This document shows, in pieces, positions 43,053 through 56,947 of a DNA stretch of 64,000 nt. The stretch comes from Pagrus major (Eukaryota > Chordata > Actinopteri > Spariformes > Sparidae). Position numbers and translations under genes: made by a program. The stretch is taken from contig NC_133233.1 of NCBI RefSeq assembly GCF_040436345.1, positions 9,190,381-9,254,380 on the forward strand. The letters run 5' to 3'. Under the pieces are notes generated by a model, which was given only the letters and a program-made list of their open reading frames with translations, did no database searches and was not told the DNA's origin. How positions within the stretch are numbered: the stretch's first letter is position 1; every line of letters starts with the position of its first letter.

Positions 43053-46000
43053 CGCTGCTGCACGTCCCTGTGTGTGTGCGCCGATCTCAGTCAGTGGATC
43101 AGACGGAACAGGTCATAAAAATGATCATTCTGATCAACAGTGGGTGGAGGTGGGTGAAATATGTCTTTTAATGAGGAAAATATTAATGACATTAACTGCA
43201 GTGTTCCTCCAGCAGCAGAGACAATATGAGTATCTCTCCCTTAACATGCCCATTTGTGCAGGAGGAACAGCTGATATACTTCATTGATTATTTAAAGCTC
43301 CTAACTCGCCGACAGGATCGGTTGGTATTTCATATTAATTAATGTTCTGTATTCTTCAACACATCAAAGGGTCACACACAGATCCTTACAGTAAAATAGT
43401 TTGGCATGAAGTAGCTGTCCTGATCAATTAATGCAGTTTATTATATCAGACGCATTCTGTTTCCTCTGTAGCTTTTAGTTTTGCTACTTATGTGCCATGA
43501 TATTTGCTGCAGTGACAGTAATGTGTGCATAAAAAATGTTTAAAATAACTGAAAGCAGCCTCTCTAATCATACAATCCAAGTATATGATTGTTGTGAGCC
43601 CTGTGCATCTTACTATCTGAATAATGTGTCCTTTAAATAGCAGGAAACAACCTTCAGGCCAGCTACTAATGCTTTGAGTTGGTCGCTCGGGTCCACAGGT
43701 ACACAGCCATTCTGTGGGAAACACTGTGATCATCATATTCAATATTTGGTTACAAATCCCTTGCGGTCCGAAACATAAGTGAGATATCAGACACTTCATA
43801 TCTTGCCAGTGGACGCTCTGTAGGGGCTCTGTTCTGCAGCGCCATCACTTCTTGCTTGTTTTCTGGTTGTTGCCAGGTCAAGTAGCTGACGTTGACCTAA
43901 GAACATCCCAATGGTTGGCCATCAAAAAACACAAGTTGCCTTTTCTGTGTGTTCAGAATCACTGTGCTTCACAGTCGACCAGACCTGCACTGTTCCTCCA
44001 ATATGAATGGGAGAGCTTTCAAACAGCCTTTAAACTGAATTTTCACCATTTCAACTTGAAAGTCACCGTTACATTTTAATTTCATATTTGCTTGACTTTA
44101 GTAGCAAAACAACAAAACATGCATCATCGTCCAGCTATTTAGAGACTGTGTCTTCACTGACTGAACTGTACTTACATTAAAGTACTTCTTTAAGTGTCTT
44201 TTCCACATTTTTAGACTAGTATTTAAGTACTTGTCTACCTCTCCATTTACTGGTATGACTATATACCACTATAAACATGCTGTTACCAGCCTCCATGTGA
44301 AATTACAGGCTATTTTGCACTGTGCAATCTGTTTTGCACAAACACCACTGCATGTTCTGTTATTGCTGCATATTTTTGACATTGCATACAGCACCTAAAA
44401 TGTTTTCCCAATTTGACATGTTAGTTTCAGAAGCAAGGAACTCATGAGATGGATCACTGTCTTAGATCTCAGTAGACAAACAGTGAAGAAGTGCGGTGCA
44501 GGAGAGGGGTACTGAACATCTTTTCTGGATGCTTGGGCAAACTTAACTCGTGACTTTTTGGAGCAGTGGGTGTGCAATGTTTAACTGGACGACTGGCAGG
44601 CAACAATCCCCCTGGAAGGACTTTGCACGAAAAGCAAGGGCACTGCTCAGTCAGCTGGAAGACAGCACTGTGTCGACCAGCTGGAGAAAAAAAGGGAGAA
44701 GGAAAAAAGAGATGATGATACACGAAAGGAAGAAACTGAGAGAAAGCAAGAGGAGAATACAATAAGAGGAAGAAAGGTTACTGAGTGCACATTTCTCCTC
44801 TTCTTCCCCTGGTTTGTTCCCTGCTGTGGAAGAAATGAACTAAATCACTGCTGCTTGACCACAGTTGAACCACAGACCCACTTTTACTCAGTTACCATCA
44901 ATCACAGGGTCCCATCATCCTGCGGGGCTTACACAGCTCAGCCTAGTACAGTCCACTCACATGATAATCCCCCAATTATCTTCCACTACTGTAATATTCT
45001 TATTCACATACAGCGGCTCCTCTCCATTACATAAGCAGCGAGCTGCTGAGTGTAGTGAGCTAATGAGCACCAACAACCCTCCCAGCATCACTTCCCACTT
45101 TCTTGCGTTCCTTCATGCCAATAAAGCCCCTTTGAATTGAATTAATAAAAGCCCTAGTCGTAATTTTAGTAGAGGACAATGATTCCCTGTAGAGTCAAGT
45201 AGTGTTGAAAATATGTTTCGGCGGCTTTCTTGTCTTTAATTTTTCCCACAAGTCAACAACGTTGCACTTCAAACATGTCAACAAACAGATGCTAATGCTG
45301 TCTGACTTTGCCCTGCAGCAGAAAACTGTCTAACCTGACTTCTCCTACATTGCCAAAGGGAGCGGCGTTCCCCCAATGTATTCCTTCCTCATCAGGTAGA
45401 ACCACAAGTTATTCAACAGCCCAACTTGTTTTGAACTGACAAGGAGAGAGACAGGCTGGGAGACTTAAGACAGGGGTCAGCAACTGGCAACCTGCTAGGT
45501 GTGAAGTCAGTGTGTTCACGCTGGGGTTCCAAGAACTATGAAGATTTACAGCAGACATTTCCGGACCTTCTTGTCGACCAAAACCAGCTATTTTTCACGG
45601 AAGTCGGACCATCTCCATCCATGATTGTGGCAACCAAAACAGGTTTTTTCCTAACTCCAATCCGTAAACCTAACCAGAGCATAAGCACAGCGTTGTGCCA
45701 ACATAAAGTTGCAACATAACTTATCATTTAATTGTAACTTATCTGGTTTTGCAGAAATGTACTTGGCTAATATTTATTCTGGCGATTTGGTTGCAGAAAA
45801 TATCTCAAAATGAAAATAAAACCAAGGCTCGCAACGGTTTGGGTGTGGTTAATCACACATAACCCATCACCATCGCAACCAGACTGCCGTTCTAACAAGA
45901 TTAACATCACTGGCATGGATAACGTTAGCATGGAAAAGCAATAGCATGAATATTGATATATACTGATTCATGGTCAAACTGTTACTCTTACAGGAGGCAC

Positions 46001-46332
46001 GCTCCTCTTATAAGCCAAGATTGGAGGATGCTGTATGACTCCCAGATTCCACTATAGTCATATGTCATTATTCCATTTTAGAACCAGCTTAAAATGTTTA
46101 ATTTATTTAAACTTTGAGCACAAAATTAGGTCTTTTGTCCAAAAAACATAGTGGCAAACAGTGTGGCTCATCAACATTTTCAGGAAATATGAAATACCAT
46201 ACAAATGCCCAAAATAAACTGGAGGGGGGGCTTTATAGCTCATTAAGGAATTGTGGTTGCTGGTTTCTCCCTACTTCCAGTCTTCATGCAAAAATGACCA
46301 AATTGGCAACAGAGAGGGCTGTTGGTTTTCTC

Positions 46333-46723
46333 TAGAGCTGCAACGATAAGTCAATTATCAATTACTCATTAAAAAAACATTTTTTGCAGACTATTCTGAG
46401 TAACGATTACTCGACTTAGTAATCACTTCAGCCATTTTTCAAGCAAAAATGTCAAACATTTGCAGCTTCCAGCTCTTAAATGAAAGGTTTGCTGTTTGTC
46501 TTTGTCATTTATGACAGTAAATGAACAGTCTTTGGGTTTTGAGACCATTGGTTAGACAAAAGAAGCAATTTAAAGATGTCACTTTGGGCTCTGGGAAATT
46601 GTGATAACCATTTTTCACAATTTTGTCCAATTTTTATAGACTAAACGAATAATCGGTTAATAGTTCAAACAATAAGCAGAATAATTGATAATTAAAATGA
46701 AAAATATGTTAGTTGCTGCCTTA
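46333..46723 (+). mobile_element. Non-autonomous TIR element, TAGAGCTGCAAC family
   Basis: 391 bp. The left end TAGAGCTGCAACGAT faces the inverted right end TAAGGCAGCAAC. The interior has TCAAGCAAAAATGTCAAACA and TTTGGGTTTTGAGACC, words recurrent in a common fish family. Relatives lie at 1105-1325 and 59500-59768. Confidence 0.65.
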
Positions 46724-48298
46724 ATCTTCCCATCTAACATAATTTAATTATCATTACCAGCATACTTACCAAAATGCCCAACTATTCTTTTACAGGTGAT
46801 TCTCAGTTAATCTTAAATTTCAAGGCATCGCCAGCCACATTCAAGTAGTGGATTCTGGCATGATACATTCTCTGGTGTTTTTGCAGAGGGCTTGTTGTTT
46901 GGAGCAGTGCAAAAGGAGTTGTGTGGTGATAATAACAGTGCTAGAGCCTAGAGAAGTGTTCCCAATCAGGGCACGATATACAGCATGTGCTATTTTAAGT
47001 GGCAATCAAGACAGACAACAGTGCAAAGATGGTCATATAAATACCCAGTGATAGGATGTCATTTCACCAAATCAAAGGATTCCAAGTGGTGCCCTACCTT
47101 AGTCATTTTCAGTCTACGTCACATGCATCTGTATGGGTCCTAAAGATTGATAAATAATTACATCATGGACTTGTCTTCAGACATCCCAGAACTGCAAGAC
47201 ACATACTCATCATATGTTGCAGAAATATGGGCCTTTGCTTCACCATGCTGTCCCCTCAGGATATTCTGCATCTGTAAACTTCAACAACTTGACTTTGCTG
47301 TAACATGTCCACAAGAGTGAATGTGTGGAATTTTGGGAGGAAAAATGACAATTATGCGCTTTCAGGCTTTAGCAGACATTTAGGTGGAACATCCGTGGGA
47401 AACTAGGAGACGAATAGGATCTAGAGATGCAACGCTTTAATGAGTTAGAGCCACAAACTACGGATCAGCTTTGAGTATTCTTTGTTTTATATCTCTGACT
47501 GTGCACCAGATGTGAGTGAAACCAGACTGTAGGAGGATGAGTAAAGATCTGAACCTCCCAGTCACGTCTATGTGATGTTCTGTATGCCAACAGGAAAGCC
47601 CACAAAATAACAGCTTCATATTGCTTTTGCTTACCTGACTAAAAATGTGATAAATACTCAAGTCATTCTTGACTGGCCAAGTGAGAAAAGCGAACAGCCT
47701 TGGGAACAGAGCGGCAGAATGAGATGCTTAATCCTTCATGACTGTGCATACTGTGGACCAGATTGACTCTGAAGTTAATGGTGCTTGAGTGGCTGATTGA
47801 TGCTCACTTCCTGGTCCCCCTGAGACTGTGACAAATGCTTCAGGAGTCCCCAGAGAAAAGCTCAGGTACACCAGCACAGCTTGTGACACTGTCGGATGGG
47901 GCTCGGCTAATTCGACAAAGCTAATTCAGAGGGGAGAATAAGTCTAATTTCACAGACCGCTGATATTACAGGCAACGACTAGCAAAGGCTGCCAAAGCAT
48001 CACAGAATTACCATAGCAACACGTGGCAAGTATCTTTGCAACTCAAGATAATTCTGTAGAGTCAGGCAGAAGGTAGGCGGAGGCAGGATCGGCTGTTAAG
48101 TACAGGGAAGGAAGGTAGAGAAAAGGGCGGACATGAAGAAGTTGTTGAAGCGGTGAGTTTTGAGCTCAAGCAGGAGATGCTTGATCTATGCTCAGTTTGT
48201 CTCCACATAAATCAGATGAACAAAGAACTTAATGTGATTTCATGACGGCATCAAAAGTGATCAATCCTTATTTCTAATAAAAGTACTTTTGTAACCTG

Positions 48299-49150
48299 TA
48301 GAGATGTACCGACACTATTTGTTCCTTCCTGATACTAGCCCTTTTCACACAGATGTATCCACCGACTGTTTATAATCATGTGGATGCTGTTATAATGTGT
48401 TATGATTGAGATCTTGACTCACCATGCATCGTGGAAAGTGACAACGTTTTTTTCTCTAAGTGACATCGCATAATAAGCATCAGTAAACAGAGGACCTTGT
48501 CTGGCTTTCACTCACAAGGAGGGATGCTGTTTTCTGGGGGAAAGTTCACTGAAGTCTTGGTCAGTAGGGCTGACCGTCACCGTGATTTTTTTCAATACAA
48601 GTGCCAGAGACAGTAACTACAACAACACAATAGTGGAAGGAGACAAAGACATGGTGAATTAAAGTTTTTTGCTCTAAATCACATCACGTTATCGCTGCCA
48701 TTCAACTGCGGGAGCCACCTGGCCTCATATAAGATGCTGAAGACACTACCTGCTACCACATTACTGTTGTTTGGTCCTGTAACGTTGCTCTGTGGGTTGA
48801 AGTGCGGGACATTTCTCTTTTATTTGATGAGTGAAGGATCTGTTTAGCTGTCAGACTGTGAACACCATCACACCGCCACACCCCTGTACCGCGCTTCTGG
48901 TTTTTCCATTCACACAGACGCCAGCTCGCCTATGCTGCGACTCTGATCCATCCTCCGGTGGTGGATCAGAGGCGGAACGAAACTGTCCCCCCATGCTGCC
49001 TCTGTAACTTTCACACAGGCGGCGAGGCAGAATATCAGCGCATGATTCCCGCCTTGAGAGGGCAGTGTGAATGGGGCTACTGATTCTGATACCTGAACTT
49101 TGTGTATCAGCCAATATCAAGTACCAATACCGTACCAGCGTGTTTTAACA
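48299..49150. repeat. Split TIR repeat interrupted by a second element
   Basis: The left fragment begins TAGAGATGTACCGACAC. Its apparent continuation (GATACCTGAACTTTGTG, CAATACCGTACCAGCGTGT) resumes after 49080, on the far side of the insertion at 48336-49079. Confidence 0.45.
48336..49079. mobile_element. MITE-like insertion, TAGCCC(C)TTTTCACAC ends, nested
   Basis: 744 bp. The left end TAGCCCTTTTCACACAG and the inverted right end TAGCCCCATTCACACTG are imperfect terminal repeats. It interrupts the repeat at 48299-49150. Confidence 0.55.
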
Positions 49151-49389
49151 GCTGCCGTGGCGGAACGGAGACAGACTGAACACAGATCTGGTGGAATTTA
49201 GGGGTAACCCTGTATGAATGTTATGTTAAATGTGTTTGAAGTTACACAATTAGTTGCTTGCCATTTATGGATATTGGTTACGTGTGTAATAACACATTTG
49301 CAACAAATTTGTTACATACAGATGTAACAGACGCTGACGGAGGGAGTCTTTGTTTAGACATCAGTCAGTCAGTGCAGAGACTGTGTCAT

Positions 49390-49461
49390 GACCTTGTGAC
49401 GCAATGCTATCACGTCTGACGCTAGATCAGAAGTTTGCGTGTTCAAATCACATCAGGGTAA
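49390..49461 (+). pseudogene. tRNA-Trp relic (anticodon position CTA)
   Basis: 72 nt collinear copy. The anticodon stem TCTGA/TCAGA is perfect and the B box is intact. The loop is CGCTAGA, so U33 is lost and CTA occupies the anticodon. The acceptor 3' end is damaged (GGGTA). Confidence 0.65.
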
Positions 49462-51326
49462 GGCTGTGAAAACACACCAATGACTAATCTGACTAATACT
49501 GACGTTTGAAAATGATTCAGGAATAAAGCAATCAACTATATTCATTGCATCAAGTGTTTCTGACAGTGTACTTATTCTACGTACCGCTCAAAGATGAAGA
49601 GGCACAACCTACACTTCTGTCTACCACCTCCTTTGAACACACACACGATGCTCTTCAGTTGCAGAATGAGACTTCTGAATTATGAGAGATGCCTATTTCA
49701 CCTCCCTGTCATTTCTCTGCTGTTCATGCTGAAGCTGATTCACCCCAGCTCACTGCCGTCTGGATGAATTATTTAAGATTTATGTACTTTCGTATGCCCA
49801 AAGTGAGACATTCTTTTTTCAGCATTCAAATACATTTTGCATGATTCATTATCCGAAAGCCAGGGGACGCGTGTGATTTTTGTTACATTATAAATACAGC
49901 CCTGCAAATACAACTTTCACACTTTTTAAATGAATGGTCAAAGCGACACTGTGTTGCTGTCAGCTGCAGTAATATTATAAAACTATGTGTGATTACATCT
50001 CGCTGTGGTCCAAAGGTCATGGCTGTCCTGGGATACAGTAGTTAGCGTTGACCCGGAGCCAAGTGTTCCCAGGAAAGGGAAGCCCACACTTCTACATTTA
50101 CAGTATCACTGCATGGATCAATGAACCAGTCGCCTCCATTCTGCTGAACCATGGAAAAACCATCAAGCACTGGTAAACAGAGGAGTGAATGTGTGTGCGC
50201 GCATGTGTGGGATTGCCGGTGTGTATCCAAGGAGGAAGTGCTCTTCAAGAATGAGCGTTAATGTTGACCTACTTCGTCACTGTTTGCCTTTAGTGGTAAA
50301 ATTGACTTAGCAACAGTGGCAACAGTGAATATTTGCCTTTTCCCGGAAGTGAAAGGTAACTCATCCGTCACTGCATAGCTGAGCATACTGGTGTGAAGTG
50401 AAGCATCATCACACTCTCTCTCTCTGGATCTTTCTGAAACCTGCCTATCGGTCTAAAACAAAGAAGATTGTAGGATTTTCCAAAGCTAAAACACAAGAAA
50501 AGAAATAATTAGGCAAAGCCAGCGTGGGCTCATCGAGGTATTCCGAGCCCCTTGAAGAGAAGCTGCAGCATTAACGTGACTCCAATGATAATATCACCCA
50601 CCGGCAGAGAGGAGAAAGTGCTGTCACTAACCATGGCAACAGTACCAAACTTCAATTCATTCATTAGTCATTTAATGGGCTTTAAAGCGCAGCTGCTAGA
50701 AAACCCACAAAGGGAAAAGCAATCAGCGTCCTGGTCGGGCCTCACTCAGATTTTGGCACAGGGGGATCACACAGTCATGGTTCCATCATTTAATAGAAGA
50801 ATTTTGGATGAACTTAAAAAAAAACATCTAATTACAAAGAGCAATGAGTGCAGAGCAGGGCCTAACCATCGATAGACATTCCATGATCCTATCACCACTT
50901 TTTCCATATAAGTGATTAAGTGTGTTGTGATACAGAGACATGGATGCACACACTGAGTAAAGATGTGTCTGACAGTGAATGTGCAGCACACTAAATCTCC
51001 TTTGTAAAAGTCCTAACTGGGAAGTGTAATGTGTATGAAGTAGCCAGTTTACTATGTTTTAATATACATGTAACAATTTCTTTTACTGTGATATTTTAAA
51101 TATTGGCACAGGTATTTTGGTTCCTATGTCATCCTCATTGCTCCACACACCCGCCGGATGAACCGGGCGCCCTTTTCTGCAAACACAACTCAAACTGAAT
51201 GGGAACAGTTCCAGTGTTTCCTGAACTTTTTTTTTCATGACAGCCTGGCAGATACTCAGGAGAGCTTCACAACTTTTAAGAGCACTTGTGGGGGAAAACA
51301 ACACACTAACATGAGCATCTCCTTTA

Positions 51327-51970
<644 letters not shown>

Positions 51971-52439
51971 AGAATGTATCCAGCACCAACCAACACAATG
52001 CTGCCTGCAGCTGAGGGCAAACCCTGCGAATTCACTTTGTTATCATTCAAAGTTGCGTAACACTTGGATTTGTAATTTTTTTTTTCTCTGTGCAGAGTCC
52101 CGGTCTACACTTTTATGGTATAATAGAAATCTTGTGAAATTAGACCCCTTTTGAACAGATGTTTGTTCTGGACAGTATGATTGGAGGTATTCATTTTGTA
52201 TTATCAGTGCTACCTGTGGCTAAAAACCTGGATTACAGAGGTAGAGTCTGGCTTTATCCAGGGGCCCCTTAAAAGCAGGTCCAGATTAACCTGCAAGAGG
52301 GTCCCTGGGCAAAAACTGAGCTCCGGGCCCCATCAAGCCCCCCCTACATACGTACCTTACCCCAGTCCATTTTGTGCCAGAATCCCAGAAAGTAATCAGT
52401 ATCACCCAGACTGGAGTAATACTCTCCCTCAGGTTTGCT

Positions 52440-52998
52440 GTATTGTATAAAGTACCCAAAAGTCATACTCGAGTAAAAGTAAAGATATTGTGCTAACAAT
52501 ACTACTTTGGTAAAAGTGAAAGTCACCCATACAAATAGTACTTGAGCAAAATTCTTAAAAGTATCTGATATTAAATGTGCTTAAGTATCTAAAGTAATTT
52601 TTTTAAGTATCAAGTCAAAGTAAATTATACATATTTACATGTGTTTACATACTATATACTAATATGGGGGCTGATGGACCCTGGCTGATTCACAGATCCG
52701 ATATTCACATTTTTTTTATTATTTGACTTAGTGTTTTACTTATCCAACTGTAATAATAATACAAATAAATCACACTGCTTTGGCTGTGATGAAGCATGCA
52801 ATCTGCCAAGTAACTAGTAACTAAAGTTATCAGATAAATGTTTTGGGGTAAAAAGTACAGTATCTTCCTCCAAAATGTAGTGGAGTGGAAGTATGATGTA
52901 GCAGAAAATGGAAAAACTAAAGTAAAGTACAAGTACCATAACATTGTACTTTAGTAGAGTAGTTGTGTAAATGTACTTAGTTACATTCCATCACTGGC
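52440..52998 (-). mobile_element. hAT-like non-autonomous element with AAGTA-type internal repeats
   Basis: The minus strand begins CCAGTGATGGAATGTAACTA, then AGTACATTTAC and CCACTACATTTTGGAGGAAG, then TAACTTTAGTTACTAGTTAC. The other end is packed with ACTTGAGTAAAAGTAAAG-like words. This matches a very abundant fish element. It lies about 0.5 kb upstream of the pard3 promoter block. Confidence 0.7.
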
Positions 52999-54209
52999 TG
53001 TTGACAGTTTGTATTATGTAATATGTGTAAACACAAATTGAAGGGATTGCGACACAGACAACCAGTCGGCCTACATGAGGCAGGTGTAACGGTTCGAGGA
53101 ATACTTCAGATTCACAGCTGTTTTACTCACAAGAGGTTCACACTGATAGAGCAGCATGACCTGGCACAGACAGTGTCAGAGACAGATGCGGAGTCTGTCC
53201 TGCTGTACAAACACCTCGTGTGTGATTCCTCTGGAGTCTGACGATATCTTATCAGATGGAGGTCCAGGAGTCTGGGAAGTGTTGGTTAGGTAAGTCTGGC
53301 AAACCCCTGATCCAGGCTCAGGTTAATCAAGTGCTGCGAGTCTATTGAAACAAGTCTTGCATATGTTTTATCTGTGACTTCCTGGATGATTCAGCACATG
53401 GATGAGATAGACAGAATGGAAAACTGAAGGAAATGAACTCCCCAGCAGGGCGAGCTGTGAGATTCACACTGATGGAGCTGCTGAGAACTCACCAAAGTCG
53501 GATCTGTATTTGGGTGAGCTGCAGTTATGTCACTAATAGCAAAGCATAATCTTATGTATACGTCTTAAATTATTGAACTGCAGTGCAAAAAAAGAAACGG
53601 GCCCGAGGCTGGATCTACGATGTGACCCAATTTTAATAATAAAAGCTACAACCTTTCTGTGGAGCTTCACTCTCTCTCTCCCTGCAGCTCTTATTCTTTA
53701 TGATCTAATGCAGTCCAAATGAGTGAACATGAACACGAGAGCAAGATCTGTGCACAACCCCCAAACTATACCGTCCCATCAGAAGATATGTGTTGAGTTA
53801 AAGGTTTAAACATTGACTATTCCTCTGGTTTGGACATCATTCAGTCAGTGCATTACATATATGACATACATGAATTTAATGTAATGAACACTTTCTTCAT
53901 CTACCCCAAACTGCTATACTAAGATGAGTCCTGAGTCTGAACTGCAGTATGTCCGCTGCACATCAGGAATGCAGGGAGGAGGAGTGAGACAGCGGTGGAA
54001 ATGTGTGGTTGTGTGTGGTGCACTAAAGTACAATTACAGCTAAAGTTAAAAGTGGAGCCCGGGCCAATTTTTTCTTCGCCACTGCTTTGTTCAGATGTAA
54101 GGAAATTACAGCTACATGTAAAAAGTAAACGCACCATGTCATGGAGCCTGTTTGCTGACTGCATCCCTGTCAAATTCAAAATTCCAATTTTATTTTTATA
54201 CAAAAGCAG

Positions 54210-54360
54210 TGCATAAATTCGAGGCATATGAAGGAGATTTCTACTTTGTGGCTGGAGAGATCTGCTGGGATTATAAACTACCAGCATGTCTGAAATATAC
54301 TGTGGAGCCTGACCAACAAGTCCTCTGTAAACTAAGAGGAGGATTTTGACATCTATTCTG
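54210..54360 (-). pseudogene. LINE reverse-transcriptase ORF C-terminal relic
   Basis: The minus-strand translation contains VKILLLVYRGLVGQAPQYIS followed by DMLVVYNPSRSLQ and LLHMPR. This resembles the segment after the RT domain in fish L2/Rex1-type LINEs (KILLL.Y..L.G.AP.Y..DLL..Y.PSR.L). The frame continues to 53919, but only this part is family-like. No RT catalytic motif is present, so it is a 5'-truncated fragment. Confidence 0.6.
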
Positions 54361-54596
54361 AAAAAAATCATGTAACAAGTGGAGCTTTTGGAGGACTGGA
54401 TTGGTTGTGTGGTCAAAAAACTGAAAAATATATAATAAGTGGGCCTCAGTTATTTTTTGACCTGGGGCCTTCTAGTATGTAAATGCGTCCCGGGATACTG
54501 TTGAATTTGTAGTTTTGGATTTCGAAATCCTGTGTGATGGGCTGTACTTTTCTCACAACTGTGAGTTTCCCAGAAAACCTGATGCTGAGTCTAGAT

Positions 54597-54668
54597 AACC
54601 TGGTGATGTAACAGTAGTGCGTCTGATTCCAGATAAGAAGGTTGCCCGTTCAAAGCACGTCAGGATCA
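54597..54668 (+). pseudogene. tRNA-Trp relic (anticodon CCA)
   Basis: 72 nt collinear copy. The anticodon stem is weakened (TCTGA/TAAGA) and the T arm altered (TTCAAAG). Its flanks (54540-54590 and about 54770-54820) are homologous to those of the copy at 56883. Confidence 0.65.
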
Positions 54669-55299
54669 GTTCTTTAAGATAAACTTTAATAATTTAGTAA
54701 CGGTAACACGGTCATTTCAAACAATGTGAATATAATTTCAATCTAATTAAAATATCTATTGCACTTGTGTCAGGTTATTTCCCCCCATACAGCCCTGCAG
54801 AGCTCCATCAGTCCTGCAGATGGATTAACATCCTGAATGTGACTGGGCTTTGGCGTACACAACCAAGATCCCAGATTTCTCCCTCGTAGCTCGAGAACAT
54901 ACACCTGTAAAAGTTACTTTTCAGTTTTGTTATGTTCATCAAACAAATAACACACTAATATGACACAATGATGCAGGTGGAGGATAGAAGAAGAAGTGTG
55001 TTTTTAGAAAAGTCTGGCTGTTTACAGAGCTGTTTCTCTGCAGTTGAGTAACATTGGTGTCAGCATGATTTATACAGGTAATGTCCTCCATCCAAATATT
55101 TATACACGAGAGCTAAACCCGAAGAAATGTTTACTCCTGTGTATACACAGCACAACAAGTGTTCCACCTCTATTTCCTAATTATTGAGCCTTGGGCAATC
55201 CAAATTCTTTACCCCCACATTTTCAGACTTGTCCTGCCTGTGTGGAGAGCAGGGCAGCAGTATAGAAAGGAAACAAAGCATGTGTGTTTCTACATCTAC

Positions 55300-55324
55300 G
55301 TGTGTGTGTGTGTGTGTGTGTGTG
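55300..55324. repeat. (TG)n microsatellite
   Basis: About 12 TG units. Confidence 0.95.
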
Positions 55325-55723
55325 ACACTTCCATGGCTAGACGTGCTCCAACATGGTCCCAGGAGTGGAGGAGGTCATACCTGACAAATCCCTCTGTCAT
55401 CGTGGACTTACCTCACCACTGGAGAATTCAACACTCACTCACAGATTCACTCATACATATGTCATTTACTACATCCTTCCTCCACCTCCACCACAACCTT
55501 TAGATACAGCCCTTTCTGTACACCTCTACTGAAGGCATCTGAAACCTTTTGTTGGTAAAATCATTGAGAGAACATCAGGTGCAGAGGAACAGGCAACAGG
55601 ACAAATTATTGCTTCGGTGAGCCAGGGCTTTGAGGACTGATAATTAAAGTGACATCAAGTCATCGCTTTGATCGTCATTATCTGAGGGCAGGTTTTTAAT
55701 CACATGCATTAAAGATATTAAGA

Positions 55724-55795
55724 GACCTTGTGGCGCAACGGTAGCGTGTCTGACTCAAGATCAGAAAGTTGCATGTTCAAATCATGGCAAGGTCA
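55724..55795 (+). tRNA. tRNA-Trp-like copy with anticodon CAA, nearly intact
   Basis: 72 nt. Acceptor GACCTTG/CAAGGTC is perfectly paired, D stem GCGC/GCGT has one wobble, anticodon stem TCTGA/TCAGA is perfect, and T stem GCATG/CATGG has one mismatch. The anticodon loop reads CTCAAGA, so the anticodon is CAA (would read UUG, Leu) instead of CCA. The body is clearly tRNA-Trp. No T4 terminator lies close downstream. It could be a pseudogene or an expressed anticodon variant. Confidence 0.6.
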
Positions 55796-56882
55796 AAGCT
55801 TAGTGAGTAAGTTCCGTTAGCCTTTAGCTACTCAGCCCCATGCCAGTGGAACGTCATGAGAAATTTCGCAATCGATAAAAGATTTCTTGAACTTCACAGC
55901 AAAACAGCTTTGCAGCATTCTCCCCTGTTCAGATGTAGCTTAAAACACATGCAGTTTCATGATATGCGCTGCACTGAACAACTTTTCACATTACCTGAAT
56001 CAAATTTCTGCTGATCATCCCACACTGATGCAAGCTGAGGCATGCGGATGTTCCCAAATGGTTGGACTAATTAAGGTTTAATTGACGCCAATTATCAGCT
56101 GTTCTGGCTGCACCTTGACTCTATAATAAATTTATAAATAGCTCAAGGCAACATAGTCCTAAAGTCTAACCCAAACTCTGACTAATGCACCAGAACATGA
56201 AAAACTGAGTAAGACTTTAAGCTTGCTAAGCCTCAAAACAAACATCGGGATCTGTTCGTAGATTTGATTGGGTCATGCTGTAACTGGTCAATCTCTAAAA
56301 CAATTTAAATATGTGCATTTATAATTCATATAATGTCTGTGTTTTGTTTACTGACCGACAGTTTGATTCCTGGAACCTGTGGTGTTAAAATGAGCTTCAT
56401 TGTTGCACTACAGCTGAAGGGCCCCATCTGCAGGCCCTTAAAAGTATCACACCTCGTCTTCTCTCCAGGAATCTTCTTTGTCGGGATTATGTTTAGAGCC
56501 TTTAATTGCTGTGTTTGTGGGGATTGGGCCCGATGTACGCCTGTGAACACAGCGAATGGTGTGAGTACAGCCTTAGCACTGTGATTTCATGGATTAACAA
56601 AGGCTGCCACTTGCTGTTTTGCATACACTTTCTGTCCTGTGGGAGATGGGTTCATACGTTACAACCCAGTGATAACGGCGATTTGAAGTGGACACGCAGA
56701 ATTACACTCGACTCTTCTGAAAAATCTGCACATCTCAAAATATAGAGACTGAATTTCACACCTTAACAGGTTTTAATACCCAGAGGTCCTGCAAAATGAT
56801 GCCAATAGATGGGATACAAGTGTGTTGTGCTGTACTCTCCCAACTATGAGTTTGCCAGGAGGCCGAGGTCAAAATATATTGT

Positions 56883-56947
56883 GACCTTGTGATGCAATAT
56901 TAGCACTCCAGATCATAAGGTTACGTGTTCAAATCATGTCAAGGTCG
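56883..56947 (+). pseudogene. tRNA-Trp relic with 7-nt deletion in the anticodon arm
   Basis: 65 nt. Acceptor GACCTTG/CAAGGTC and B box are intact, but the 5' strand of the anticodon stem is missing. It shares flanks with the copy at 54597. Confidence 0.65.
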
